A stretch of 64,000 nt of DNA from Saturnia japonica (GCA_033032175.1 CM065309.1:10416001-10480000); one strand, 5' to 3'; numbered from the stretch's first letter, positions 1 to 11,345 are shown. Numbers and translations are program-made. The notes: generated by a model from the sequence alone, not told the origin.

Positions 1-1014
1 ACGAAGATTGGCGATAACACGTTGACACATAGCTATCGATATTGCTGCCATTTCTGACCTGATGTTTTGCTTTAACTGGGTTAGATTCGTCGGATTGTTT
101 TGATAAACCTTACTTTTAAGGTATCCCCATGCAAAATAGTCAAGCGGGCTAAGGTCGGGGCTTCTGGGAGGCCAGTTGATGTAACCCCTTCGCGAAATGA
201 CTTTATTAGGGAATAATTCGTTAACAACTTCCATTGAGTCATTTGAGATATGGCAAGTGGCCCCATCTTGCTGGAACCACGTTCTTGAGTTGAAACCTGC
301 AAACTCCTGCAACTCTGGGACCAAAAAATTTCGCAACATATCGCAATAACGGTCACTATTCACATTAATTGCTCGGCCTCGTTGATCTTCATGAAAATAA
401 GGACCAATTATGCCTTTAGCAGACATAGCGGCCCAAACAACGACCTTTGAGCTATGCAGGGGTCGTTCATGCTTTCGTCTCGGATTCTCCACTGCCCAGT
501 ACCGACAATTCTGCTTATTAACATGACCATTCAGGTGAAAATTTGCTTCGTCACTGAACAGTATGTTGTTAAAGTTGTTAAATCGCTGCAGCATTTCGTT
601 CGCAAAATTCAGTCGATTAGCATAGTCCGTATCCTTCAATTTTTGAACCAATTGAATTTTATAGGCTTTTAGATGTAAGTCTTTCTTTAAAATCGAATGT
701 AAAGACGATTTTTTGATGTTCAACGCTTGGCTTCGCTTTCGGATGGATAAAGACGGATTTTGACGAACCAACGCCTCAACTTCTTCAATTGTTTCTTCAT
801 CGCGAACTGAACAAGGACGACCAGAGTTTTGAATTTTAACTGTCGCACCTGTATTCTCGTACATCCTGATCCATTTCCTAATGCTATCGTCACTTGGCGC
901 GTGGCGTGTACGATATTCCGCACGATAGAGACGTTGAGCAGTCACTATTGAATCACCATTACGATAATACGCTCGTACGCAAAATGCGCAATGCGTCCCC
1001 GAGTACTGTTCCAT
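1..1014 (-). CDS. DD41D transposase, intact but partial at window edge
   Basis: An uninterrupted frame of 338 codons from ATG at 1014 runs to the window edge without a stop. The N-terminus (about residues 1-110) is a helix-turn-helix DNA-binding region followed by a basic GRPCSV segment resembling the GRPR linker of Tc1 transposases. The catalytic core shows the first Asp in ILFSDEANF, the second Asp in WFQQDGATCH, and the third acidic residue in RSPDLSPLDYFAWG. I count 41 residues between the second and third, and the third is Asp, giving DD41D. The enzyme would cut and rejoin the element ends at TA sites in the nucleus. The lack of any stop or frameshift suggests a young copy that may still be competent; the C-terminus cannot be seen. 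Confidence 0.85.
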   Translation of the reverse strand, partial: MEQYSGTHCAFCVRAYYRNGDSIVTAQRLYRAEYRTRHAPSDDSIRKWIRMYENTGATVKIQNSGRPCSVRDEETIEEVEALVRQNPSLSIRKRSQALNIKKSSLHSILKKDLHLKAYKIQLVQKLKDTDYANRLNFANEMLQRFNNFNNILFSDEANFHLNGHVNKQNCRYWAVENPRRKHERPLHSSKVVVWAAMSAKGIIGPYFHEDQRGRAINVNSDRYCDMLRNFLVPELQEFAGFNSRTWFQQDGATCHISNDSMEVVNELFPNKVISRRGYINWPPRSPDLSPLDYFAWGYLKSKVYQNNPTNLTQLKQNIRSEMAAISIAMCQRVIANLR

Positions 1015-1130
1015 CGTGACTAAAACTCCACAAAATGGCGGACGCCACGAACCCCTCCCCGCACCCTTTAGACGCCCCGTTTCGAATATGGCGCTAAAAC
1101 AAATGCCCGATACCCTTTCTGGACACCTTG
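1..1130 (-). mobile_element. Tc1/mariner-superfamily DNA transposon, DD41D type, cut by window edge
   Basis: The right-hand (5') end is at about 1130, where the terminal sequence reads (minus strand) CAAGGTGTCCAGAAAGGGT next to a TA dinucleotide at 1131-1132, the usual target duplication of this superfamily. About 115 nt of 5' UTR precede the transposase start at 1014. The left end and second inverted repeat lie outside the window, so the TIR pair cannot be checked. The DD41D spacing is that of the families called rosa or Visitor; that placement is inferred from spacing only. Confidence 0.85.
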
Positions 1131-1824
1131 TATTTACGTAATCAATGATGACTAAGAATTAACTTACTAATAAAATTTTAATTAATCGTGCAAAGTTATA
1201 CATTACGATGTATTTTTTGAAGCATACATAACACATACAAGTATTTCTTTGTGTAGTAATATCGCACCTTTATTCAAAGAGGTATATTTGATCACGCATC
1301 ATAATATGTAAAGTAATAACCCACTTCATCGTAGTTTATTTATGAATATAAATACTTGTGTCCCACGGTTTTACCCGTGTTTAATATTTGAATAGAAACC
1401 CCTGATACATCCATCCCTTTAGGGCTTGAATTTTTAAAAATTTACTTAAAATTTTAAAAATCTCTTTAGTTATTAGCAGATGTTTACGTCATAATAGCTA
1501 TCTGTGTTCCAAATTTCAACCGAATCCGTTAAATTGTTTGAGCTCTGTGTTGATAGATCAGTCAGTCAGACATGGTTTCTTTTTATATGTATATATTTAT
1601 TTAGAATAGATTTCGATTTATCCTGTTTAATACGCTTCCATCGTATGCTGTTTCAATACTATCTTTATCACCAAGCTATACAGTATTAACGAATTACTAT
1701 GATATACAGTAAATGAAGTTTTTATTATATAGTGTAACGCCACCAACATTTAATATTCATCACTAGATGTCACTATGCGTTTTCTGCATCTCGTAAAGAT
1801 TGAATTATCGCCTAGTCACCAAGA

Positions 1825-1857
1825 GATAGCGCTACTAGTAGATTAGATGGCGCTATC
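1825..1857. repeat. Short inverted repeat
   Basis: GATAGCGC at 1825-1832 is matched by GCGCTATC at 1850-1857 with a 17-nt spacer, so it could form a small hairpin. It is likely the end of an unidentified dispersed repeat; no function is claimed. Confidence 0.5.
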
Positions 1858-1908
1858 GTTATGTTGACATAAAATAGTGACCTGAGCAACTGTGCCAAAA
1901 GTGATCGA

Positions 1909-2000
1909 CAAGTCCGGTGAAGCTGTAAAAGCCGCAGCGGCTCTGTTTTAGGATAGGGCCCCTAAGGCTAACAGTGTAGTCAGTTCTAAAAAAAAAAAGT
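1909..2000 (-). repeat. Dispersed repeat D1, fragment
   Basis: Shares the block GGGCCCCTAAGGCTAACAG and the neighbouring AGCTGTAAAAGCC with copies at 9691-9861 (opposite orientation) and 10960-11170 (same orientation). An A-run adjoins one end, as in retroposed repeats. The family is not recognised. Confidence 0.6.
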
Positions 2001-3063
2001 GATCGAGCATTCTTAGGATACCTGCTAGGGCCTAGTACCACGCACGCTATGCGCTTTCACCCTTGTTTAGACGTTTTAGTGTCGTAGTATTAGTTATTCA
2101 GTACTGTGCTTGTGTACTTCCACCTACGTTGGGATACACCGGTTTAGTACTGCGCATCGAAATTGTATCTCTCTCTGTCTACCAAATAAATCTGTCTCAC
2201 TCGTATAGTAGTTATACTTTTCTCGCTTCCCCCTCACCGCGTTAAAATTGTATTTTATAAATACGTCGATAACCTAAAAGAATGCAGGTCAATAAACAAG
2301 TTTTATCTAGACACACGGCAGTGATACATTGCGAACCTAGTTTGGAATGGGCGACACCGGCCGGTGTGTGTACAATGCATGTACACGTACCATTTCGAGC
2401 TACTTTCGATACCCCCTTTAAGTCAAAAACTAATCTACCTACACATTTGAAATTTTGTATGTTTAATAAACCTCCTTTGATCATTTACAATTTCAAATGC
2501 AACGAATAAATCTATTATATTTCTCAAGTTATTAGGATTTGAAAAGTAGCATTTTTACCACTTACTAACTCACTCACTCTTCATAAACCTAGACCACATC
2601 TAGGTTACTCAGAAACTTGAAATCTGGCATCAAGGTAAATAAATCATTATGCATTTACAAAGGAATAAATAATAAAAATTCAAGAGAGTAGGTACAATAA
2701 AATTTTAAACGAAATAATAATCATTTATTAACGGCGTTTTCATACACTCACCAGTAGATGACGTTGTGCCAAGTTATATCCATATTAAATAAGTACCAAA
2801 TTTAATGGTATTTCCATTCGCTCACCAATAAACGCTAAAGCTAAAAAAATATTCGTTAATTCAAAAAAGTACAAATAAGTACAATATTATTTATTGATTT
2901 TAAATGACGTTAAATCATCAACTACATCGATATTTTCTTTTCGAAAAGTATTGATATTCCAACAAATAAATAAATGTGAAAAGGGGTCCTTAGTCCGGTA
3001 GAAACGACGTTCGGGGTAATCGTAACCCATAAAAGAGCTGAGATATAACGGGTGTCAAGTTTC

Positions 3064-3665
3064 ATAGCAATTACTTTAATTATAGCTGTAGGAATGTACG
3101 TTAATCATATATAAACCCATTTGATACTTTATTTGATATGAGATTTGTAACTTGTGTTGTTAAAATATTTTACCAGTCATTGTTACTATTACGTACTTAT
3201 GTTTTCTTGTGCTCAAGTTTATAGCAACAACGGCCAAGTCATATAAACTTCCATAACATATAATAAGAGTATATTAATATTAAATATAATTAATTAAAAT
3301 GAAATAGGCTAATTTAATTATGCACGGTAGATTCCAAAGTATGAAATTTAGCGAGTAACAGATAGGCCATATTTTAGCCAAATTTACTAGTTTTTTTTAA
3401 TATATATCCACCTAATAGATATGGCTGTTTATGAGCTTTCACTACTTTATATAGACAAATCATCTCAATCGATACTTAGCCCGCTTTTTACAGCATGTTT
3501 TTGTTGGAAATCAGCAAAAGTATAATATATTATATATTTATATTATAAGGTACACCCACAGTAAGTATTTTTGTCTTTAAAATAACCGGGAGCAGGGGTA
3601 GCACGATTGGTGCGTGTGTCCGCTCGACGACATTCTATGGTCCACGCGAGCACAGCCGCGGGTAC
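3064..3665 (+). repeat. Dispersed repeat D2, copy A
   Basis: Nearly collinear with 9861-10466, starting at TAGCAATTACTTTAATTA and ending in CCGCGGGTACAGCTA. The GC-rich end resembles 3' ends of lepidopteran Helitron-like or RTE-derived non-autonomous repeats, but the 5' end does not decide the class. A strongly diverged inverted relative lies at about 9238-9620. Confidence 0.65.
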
Positions 3666-4873
3666 AGCTATTATTATAATATATCCTTAATTACTCTATG
3701 CATTCAATGTATCTTCTCACAAAATAAATGCCTTCGAAATGAAAAATAAATCTTACCATTCATCGGCAAACAATTCAGCCAAAAGGTTGGTTACGGTATC
3801 GGAGTATTTGCATTAGAAGTGATTTTTTATGTGCTGGAGTCCGAAGAGGATTTGGTACCGAAAATCTCGGGATTAAATTTGACAAATCCCTGGATCCCGA
3901 AATTGTCAATTTTTTTTATTGTATAAAAGTATTACAGGAAACGTTTCATTTCACTTGACAGTTTGTCAGTCTTCCTGTTTTTCCAGCTGATTTAGTTTGC
4001 GTTTATTCTCGGCTCGGAGACCAAACATTGGATGCATTATTATAACACAGCTTTTATTTTCGCAATGACAGACCATTATAGACAGTTCCATGTGGAGATC
4101 TCGAACCAGGATTTCGTGGTCTTGGTAGATCGGCACCAGCAAATTCGCACCAAGAAGCTCGCCTCCAGGAGTCGGCACGGCGTAGGCTGAACCAGAATGC
4201 ATCGCTCAAGCAGACGACGCAGCACCAAAATATCGCGGCTATTGGGATTCCCTCATATGCAACAGGAAAAATTATTATTTGTATTATTAATACAAATACC
4301 AGGTGATACTTTCCTGGTAGTATTCTTTTAATCTTCAGTAGATATTTGTCGTTTATACAAAGGGTATTTCACCCATAATAATATTATAACATTGTTTTCA
4401 CGAATATTGATTTTATATAAAAATATATCATGCACTGACGTTCTATTCAAATACTAATTTTTCTATTGATTATTTGAATCTCTTTTTAGTTCAAAATTAA
4501 TTTATACTCGAAATCGGACTATGTATCTCAAGGTTTTATTAATTTGCATAAAACCTTGTTACATAAAAATATATTTTCCTAACTGCTATCAGCGCATGCC
4601 TATAACACATTCTTTAATAAACTAAAAGGATCGAATTATAAATGATATGTAAACGGACGAATACATCAAACTAAACGATACTCTGGAAATAAAAAAAATA
4701 ACATACATAATATTAGGTAAATAAGAGTATTAAGATATTAAAATAAATATAAGCTGACCACTAGACCTAAAATAACAAAGACTTGGAATCCCGAAATCCC
4801 GGTATTGGATAAATAGGCCAGGATCGAATCCTCTATGTCCGACATACGCGCCGGTATATTAAATAAAGCAATC

Positions 4874-6249
4874 TTCTTCACCTTCACCTTGACCAGTTTT
4901 CGGATGATGTAAATAGACATTTGGATAAAAAAAGGTATGTAGTAGCTTTGTTTATAGATTTTAAGAAGGCATTTGATACGCTGGACCACGGGGTACTAAT
5001 TGATGCTATGCAAGGCTGTGGTATCCGTGGTCCAGTGAACAAATGGTTTCGAAGCTATTTAAATAACAGGACTATCCGAACACTTGTCAACGGAACATAC
5101 GGCGAGGAGGCTTTTATAAGGTATGGTGTCCCAACTGGCTCAGTGTATGGCCCTGTTGGGTACATCATGCACGTAAATAGCATGTCTAATGTTATCATTA
5201 ACTCTTCTGTATATATGTATGCGGATGATACGTGCATGATGTATGCTGACAAGGAGTTGAAAGTTATAGAAAAGTGTATTCAGGAGGACTTTGAAAATAT
5301 TTTAAAATGGGCACATGACAATGGTATTATACTGAATGTGTCAAAAACCAAATGTATGCTCATTCAGTCATCTTATTTGCGAAAGGCTGATGAAACACTG
5401 AATATCTTGGGTCATTCATATGATTGCCTTCATAATAATAAACATATGTGCAGTTGCCCCGCCATACAGGTTGTAAATGAATACAAGTATCTTGGGTTAA
5501 CAGTTGATTGTAGCATGAACTGGAAGAAACACACTGAACATGTTTGTAACAAATTAAGAAGTTTATTGTATAAATTTAACCATTTAAAATATGTGTGCAG
5601 TAAGAAAATTCTATATATATTGTATCATGGTCTGGTCGATGCTACACTAAGCTATGGTTTAAGTACATATGGCCGTACATTTCGTACATACCTAGACAAA
5701 ATTTTATCATTACAGACACGGTTTCTTAAACTTTTGGTTGATAAACAGACAAAGGATTCTTGTATTAATAATTATAATATTTTATATAAAAAATGTAATA
5801 TCTTGCCAGTACATGATAAGGTATCTTATTTAATAGCAGTTGCAAAATTTTCTTCTTTGTCTAGATATGCTATCCCAAGGGTATATAACAAACACAATAA
5901 CTTAAGACCAACCACTATAAAAAAATTCCTAGAGCCTGGTGCAAGTAACTTTTACGGAGAAAGAACAACAGAGTATATATTACCGAGAATACATAATAAT
6001 AAAATGTTGAGAACAGAAGACTACGAAAGTGTAAATACATTTAAGAAGAGAATAAAGACCATCATACTAGACACCATTTTTTGAAATAAATATTTAATAT
6101 AATAATGTTTTAAATGTTATGTAATACTGTATTGAGTGCATTTTGTTTTTCGCCAACAAACTGTTTTTCAGTTTGGCGATTTTAGAAAATAATATATTAT
6201 GTATTTTGTATTTTGGAAAATAAATTTAAAAAAAAAAATAAAAAAAAAT
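4874..6249 (+). mobile_element. 5'-truncated jockey-like LINE (present only in duplicate A)
   Basis: The boundaries come from comparison with the empty site in duplicate B near 13052: B reads AAAGCAATCAATCAACTTTAG without interruption, whereas A is split after AAAGCAATC at 4873 and resumes with ATCAACTC after an A-rich tail ending at about 6248. The insert begins inside the reverse transcriptase domain, as expected when reverse transcription from the 3' end stops early. It ends with AATAAA-like signals and a poly(A) tract (about 6228-6248). The target duplication is short and ambiguous (AATC or less) because the site itself is repetitive. Confidence 0.9.
4876..6084 (+). pseudogene. LINE reverse transcriptase, C-terminal part
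   Basis: An open frame of about 403 codons with no native start; the codon at 4921 is TTG and the frame stays open upstream to the insertion point. Visible reverse transcriptase motifs are FIDFKKAFDT (block with the first catalytic Asp), a divergent block reading GVPTGSVYGPV where most jockey-like enzymes have GVPQGS.LGP, and MYADDTCMMY with the catalytic ADD. The remainder, containing NEYKYLGLTVD, is the usual thumb and C-terminal extension. The endonuclease and N-terminal half are missing, so the copy cannot move by itself. It has no stops or frameshifts, so the insertion is fairly young. Clade: jockey superfamily, no finer call. Confidence 0.88.
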
Positions 6250-6748
6250 CAACTCTAGAAAAAAGTTATATTCAGTCGAAGTTTTCTTTTATAATCATAA
6301 TCCTTTTATTTCCTCTTAATTACTTCTGCAAAGAAGCAAGTTGGAGCCTAAAATGGCAATATGCAAACCAAAAATTTAATTGTGTATAACAACAAGCACA
6401 TCTGTGTGTACGATATTAACTGAGTGTTTGGTGTGACATCAATATTCATTTTAATCATAACTATTCACCATTAATTCATGGCAAAAAAACAAACAGGCAT
6501 TTGACATGCATGCATATTTTTTCAAAGCCAGTGTCTACTCTCCATTTAATTATCTTTCTTGTCATCAGAACCAAATTGTATCGTTGAAGGGTTGGAAGTG
6601 ATCATTTTGAAAATAGACTTGAACCAACCAACAAACTTATCAATTTGTTACTGACTAATGTCGGATACTCTCTAGCAATTGTTAAAAGGTTTTGCAATAG
6701 TTCTTTATCTTAATAAGGGAATTAGAAACAGATTTATTTCAGACAACC

Positions 6749-6772
6749 TTTATTTACTATATGCAATTTATT
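6749..6772 (-). other. Polyadenylation signals of CPR-A
   Basis: Two minus-strand AATAAA hexamers (6767-6772 and 6749-6754) lie about 220-250 nt past the CPR-A stop codon, giving a plausible 3' UTR. Equivalent hexamers follow CPR-B. Confidence 0.6.
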
Positions 6773-6995
6773 CAAACACAACAAATAATATATGACATAT
6801 TAAAATATGGAAGCGAGCATCAAATAACACCGAGTAATAAGGTTTGTGTGCAATGAATACTGGACCGCACATTCTCGTATTATTGATATCGATTACTTAT
6901 TTCACTACTTCAAAGAGGATGGTAGCTCTCTAAAATAAACACTATTGCTTAAAATTTACAGACTGTTAATTCAGAGACAGGTATTTTTTTGGGGC

Positions 6996-8158
6996 TTATT
7001 TCCTGGAAACGACCTTGGGGATGGAATCGCCCTCAGCGTGGTAACCGGTCTCGTCAGCAAAGTAGTTTATAGTCTCGAGTTTGCCTTCTTTGTCGGTGTA
7101 ACTGTAGGAACCACGGACTGTGACGACAGGGTGTGGCTTGTTTTCTTCATCGAGAGTTTCCTTCACTTCACCCTGTTCCGCACGGGAGATGCCATCTTCA
7201 GTCTCGAAACTGTATAGAAAGGAAAAAGGTTGCAATGAAAATTAAATTAGATATTATACAAATAATAATACTAGTAGATACTGCAAATATCCTACAGCCG
7301 AGAAAGAACTCCTTGACGGAAGGACGAAAGGCACAGGCTTGCCAACCTAAGGGTGTAGTGACACCAAACGAAGTATTGGATAGTGTTATCTACTAATAGT
7401 GTTAATTAAACATGGATTAATCACAGTCATTTGCACTATCGATTAATCGACATATGATGCAGAAATCGCAAATAACGTCATGTATTAAATTAAAATGTTG
7501 AAGGTAAACATGGTTACTGTGAGTCAATGGCTTTCTGAATAACTACAATTCTTTGATACATTATTATAATGTATCTCTTAAGGTTTGCCCAGGGTAAGCT
7601 ATGTAAGCGATCGAAAATAAATTTTTGACGACTTGATTGCAAATCATTGATTGTTGTTCTCTACCATACAAAAACTTAACTGGAAGTCATTGTTAAATGA
7701 ACCTTGCGTAAAACGTCTAAAATTATAGTAAAAACCTCATTAAAATCGACTAAATCCATTAAATTTCTGGAGCCGATCAATCCCCCGCGACCGTTTTGCT
7801 GAGATATATTTTATTAGGAGTAACTCCATTCTAAGCTATCGTTTTTAAGATCAAATTAACATACTTTCAAATTAAATAAATATATTGAAAAATCTTACCT
7901 GTAGATATAACTTCCATCCGGCTGCTTTTCGAATTCCGAGCGCAAGATCTTGACTGGTTCTACTGCAGGGGGAGCAGCTACAGCGACAGCCGCGAAGGCC
8001 ACAGCAATCAGGATAATCTGAGACAAACACCATGACTCTGTTTAACATAAACCAAGCTTATAAAATAAACCAATAACGGGATTTTATACAAGATAATTAA
8101 AATGACTTTAAAAAAAACACATCTTAATAAAGTTAGGGCTAATACGTACTAATTTCAT
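6996..8158 (-). CDS. CPR-A: RR-1 cuticle protein, three coding exons
   Basis: Spliced model: exon 1 8150-8158 (9 nt, Met-Lys-Leu, donor GTACGT), exon 2 7899-8017 (acceptor CAG, donor GTAAG), exon 3 6996-7209 (acceptor TATACAG, stop TAA 6996-6998). Total 342 nt, 113 aa; phases 0 and 2 fit. Residues 1 to about 18 are a hydrophobic signal peptide ending near VAVAAPP. The Rebers-Riddiford domain (chitin_bind_4, RR-1 type) starts at about residue 38 ([14 protein letters not shown]), continues EQGEVKE and [12 protein letters not shown] and closes with [16 protein letters not shown], the aromatic-rich strands that bind chitin. The product should be secreted by epidermis into soft (larval or endo-) cuticle. 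Its exons are identical in nucleotide sequence to CPR-B. Splicing is inferred from sequence only. Confidence 0.93.
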
Positions 8159-8201
8159 TTTTAATGATTTTTAGTATTTATCGCGTGGTGTCAGATGAGC
8201 G

Positions 8202-8238
8202 AATGACATCTTTAGCGATTGTGACAAAATCTTTTATA
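8202..8238 (-). promoter_or_regulatory. Core promoter of CPR-A: TATA box and initiator
   Basis: Minus strand TATAAAAG (8231-8238) lies about 34 nt upstream of an arthropod-type initiator TCATT (8202-8206), predicting a start near 8204 and a 5' UTR of about 45 nt before the ATG at 8158. The block after the TATA box, TTTTGTCACAA, is shared with CPR-B and the CPR-C genes. Confidence 0.75.
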
Positions 8239-8929
8239 CCTAGATCTCTTTAGCAACATAGCAAATACCTAATATGTAAATGTCAATCACACAGTTGTTT
8301 TCAAAGTAAATTCAACTCGGGCACCTGATGAGTTGATTTTCATTTCCATGAAATAAATAAGTTTCTTTACTATTAATCTGAAAATATTAATTTATAGTAC
8401 ACAATTCATTCAATAATAATTTTATAAAGTGAAATTATTTTGACCAAAATTATTATTCTTAAACTTTTAATATTTATTTCATACGAAGTTTCAGTAAAAA
8501 TAAGAAAGCTTTCTTTCTGTATACAGTACATCTATATGAATAAATCTTCTGTCTCTACCTGTCTTCTGTGTTATTATTGTCTGTCTGTTTGTTTTTGTGT
8601 ATTTAACTACAAAATGAAAACATCTATTCTTATGAATTTTTATACACGGGATGCTTATATCATTGGTTAATTGATAAGGTATAAGAATGTTGAATATTAT
8701 TTTTAGACATCGTAAAAAAAGGATATCCAAAAAAAATTACAAATTAGCATAAACTTAATACTATTAATGAAATGCTGTTCATACAACGCTTCTTCTTTTT
8801 TAAATTATAGTCTTAAACTTGGAAGCGAGCATAGTCTTCATTCTCGATTATTCTAAGTAATAAGCTATAATAAATAAATATGTATACTATTATAAAGGTT
8901 ATGAGAACTTTTCCAACAAAAAATTATTT

Positions 8930-9650
8930 ATAATAAACATAAAGCAACGTTGAACCACAAATAAAATCAGATTATGACTGATTGGCGAAATTACAACATA
9001 ATAATATATTTACTAAATTCTCATGGTGTTTGGGTGTACCAATTTTCAAAGTAATGAAAAACTGTAGGTGCTCCTTTCTTTGTTTTTAGTACTGCGAATA
9101 TGAATAGACGTCGAATTTTTTTTCACTTTATGGATATAAATTATATGATTACCTACTCTACCATACTTAGATAGGTACAAACCTTACTAGGCTTTATTTA
9201 CCTAGTGCCTTTTATAAATTATGATGCTGATAGATTTTCCAATGATTATCTATTAAATCAATCCCAAGAAAACCATACTGTAAAAAACGGGCCAAGTCTC
9301 GATTGAGATGGTTTCTCTATAAATAGTAGTGAAATCTCATAAACCGTGTAAATTTCATAACAAGTGTAGGAGGTGGATACAAAATACAAGTATATTTGAA
9401 AAATGTGGCCTATATTTTACACGTTAAATTCCTTTTTTTAGAATCTAATATTCTAATTCTAATACTGCCTAATTATATGAACATAAAACAATTTCATTAA
9501 TGACAAGAAAATAAGGTTAATGTATTCTTATTATATGATGTGGAATTTTATATTACTTAGCCATTGTTCCTCAAACTCAAGCTCAAGAAAACAGAAGTGC
9601 GTAATAGTAACTAAATAAAGTAGATTTTAGCCAAAATTATTATTTTCTTT
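8930..9650. repeat. Dispersed repeat related to D2, diverged
   Basis: The first part (AAGCAACGTTGAAC onward) aligns with 40670-41062 and 56168-56602. The stretch from about 9238 onward aligns in inverted orientation with D2 (3064-3540), for example the inverse of CTCAATCGAnACTTnGCCCG. Divergence is high, so this is an older copy. Confidence 0.6.
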
Positions 9651-9690
9651 ATATATACCTCCTACACTTGTCTGTTTATTTTTCTTCAGG

Positions 9691-9861
9691 CTGACCTTAC
9701 TGTTAGCCTTAGGGGCCCTATCCAAAACCAGAGTCGCTGATGGCTTTTACAGCTTTACCGGGCTTGGGGGCGAGTGCTTAAGGCACTCAGCCGCGAAAGC
9801 ATGGGCAACGAGCCCGCAAGGGTGCCAAAGTGGCCGGACCTCGGATTGGGCTGTTGCGGCT
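9691..9861 (+). repeat. Dispersed repeat D1
   Basis: The longest readable D1 copy. It contains AGCCTTAGGGGCCCTATCC and the GC-rich core CAGCCGCGAAAGCATGGGCA, which recurs at 47351-47500 and 62840-62985 and, in reverse, at 10960-11170. It abuts repeat D2 at its right end. It is much more GC-rich than its surroundings, and the core looks once-coding, but I do not recognise the source. Confidence 0.65.
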
Positions 9862-10466
9862 ATAGCAATTACTTTAATTATAGCTGTAGGAATGTACGTT
9901 AATCATATAAAAAACCATTTGATACTTTATTTAATATGAGATTTGTAACTTGTGTTGTTAAAATATTGTAGAAGTCATTGTTACTATTACGTACTTATGT
10001 TTTCTTGTGCTCGAGTTTATAGCAACAACGGCCAAGTCATATAAACTTCCACAACATATAATAAGAGTATATTAATATTAAATTTATTTGATTAAAATGA
10101 AATAAGCTAATTTAATTATGCACGGTAGATTCCAAAGTATGAAATTTAGCGAGTAACAGATAGGCCATATTTTAGGCAAATTTACTAGTTTTTTTTATAT
10201 ATATCCACCTAATAGATATGGCTGTTTATGAGCTTTCACTACTTTATATAGACAAATCATCTCAATCGATACTTAGCCCGCTTTTTACAGCATGTTATTG
10301 TTGGGAATTAGCAAAAGTATATTATTATATATCTATATTATAAGGTATACCCACAGTAAGTATTTTTGCCTTTAAAATAACCGGGAGCGGGGTAGAACGA
10401 TTTGCACGAGTGTCCGGTTGACGGCATTCTGTAGTTCACACGAGCGCAGCCGCGGGCACAGCTAGT
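9861..10466 (+). repeat. Dispersed repeat D2, copy B
   Basis: Collinear with 3064-3665; ends CCGCGGGCACAGCTAG followed by T, which is compatible with a Helitron 3' terminus (CTRR then T). Confidence 0.65.
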
Positions 10467-10959
10467 AGGTAATTATATTAGAAAATAAATGTATCAAAGT
10501 GTAGTTTATGATGTCATTGGATAATCACAAAATCTTGTATGCTATTGAAGGTGACTTATCATTCTAGTTTATTTATTATTCACTCAGGATAGACCATATG
10601 TGGAATACTAAATACATTATTGTCATAGTTCTGGGTAAAAATTACAATTACGTGAATATTATTTTATATTTATCTGTATGTTTTCTGATAAATAGGTAAT
10701 TTTAAAACCTCTTAATTAATCATTATATTATTTATAAGCTTACACTATTCTCCAGTTTTATTACAACTACTTGACTTTTTACTTTACATATACCTATTTT
10801 TATCTAACAGATTTGTAAACAGTGAAATACTTCATATTTCTAACACTTAATAATGTTCGTCCTGGGTGATTATGATTACCGACTCTCCAAGATGTGTTGA
10901 GTTAAATATTTTATTCGCTACTGCGTTAGTAACAATGACTATCGATACTCTCTTAGTCA
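10467..10959. other. Non-coding interval, no gene seen
   Basis: AT-rich sequence that interrupts the A/B homology together with the adjacent D1 copy and a LINE tail. No coding or structural signal was found. Confidence 0.5.
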
Positions 10960-11170
10960 GATCGCGACTTCATTGCAATCGCGCCAACAACCCAAGCCAA
11001 GGTCCAGTCACTTTGGCACCCTTGCGCGCATATTGCCCACACTTTCGCGACTGAGTGCCTTATACGCTCGTCCCCAAGCAATGGTAAAGCTGTAAACGCC
11101 ATCAGCGGCTCTAGTTTTAGAGCCCCTAAGGCTGACAGAGCAGTCAGTACTAAAAAAATGAAAAAAAAAA
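10960..11170 (-). repeat. Dispersed repeat D1, reverse copy
   Basis: Matches 9691-9861 in reverse with several indels (GCACCCTTGCG, GACTGAGTGCCTTA, AGAGCCCCTAAGGCTGACAG). An A-rich run follows at 11153-11170. Confidence 0.6.
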
Positions 11171-11204
11171 ATCTTCAATACGGGCCTCTGCCATGCAGTA
11201 TATT

Positions 11205-11345
11205 GTAGTATTTATGAATGTCTACAAACTAGCACCGGTTCAAAAACATCCCAGTCACCGAGAAGAGCCGGCAAGAAGCTTGATGCGGTTTATCAATATT
11301 TTTAATTGTTTTCGTTTTTATTTTTTCTTTAGATTATATTTATTA
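11205..11345 (-). repeat. LINE 3'-tail fragment
   Basis: Resembles the reverse of the jockey-like 3' UTR at 39790-39911: TTTATGAATGTCTA, an ACCGGTTC block and AAGAAGCTTGATGCGGTTTA. Old and short. Confidence 0.5.

Larger units (their letters stand above)
1131..3063. other. Non-coding interval, no gene seen
   Basis: AT-rich sequence with no convincing coding region; open frames here are short and match no motif I know. It holds a fragment of dispersed repeat D1 (1909-2000), a short inverted repeat (1825-1857) and a 14-bp palindrome (2354-2367). Confidence 0.6.
3810..8930. repeat. Segmental duplication, copy A
   Basis: Collinear with copy B (about 11505-20225). Both carry the same order: non-coding block, then 3' flank, exons, introns and promoter of a cuticle gene, then a short AT-rich tail. 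Differences are point changes, small indels, a LINE present only here (4874-6249), a Copia element present only in B, and about 450 bp found only in B (11758-12205). Confidence 0.85.

Noticed and set aside
2282..2509. 75-aa open frame upstream of the duplicates
   Set aside because: No motif, signal peptide or splice context; an equally long antisense frame overlaps it.
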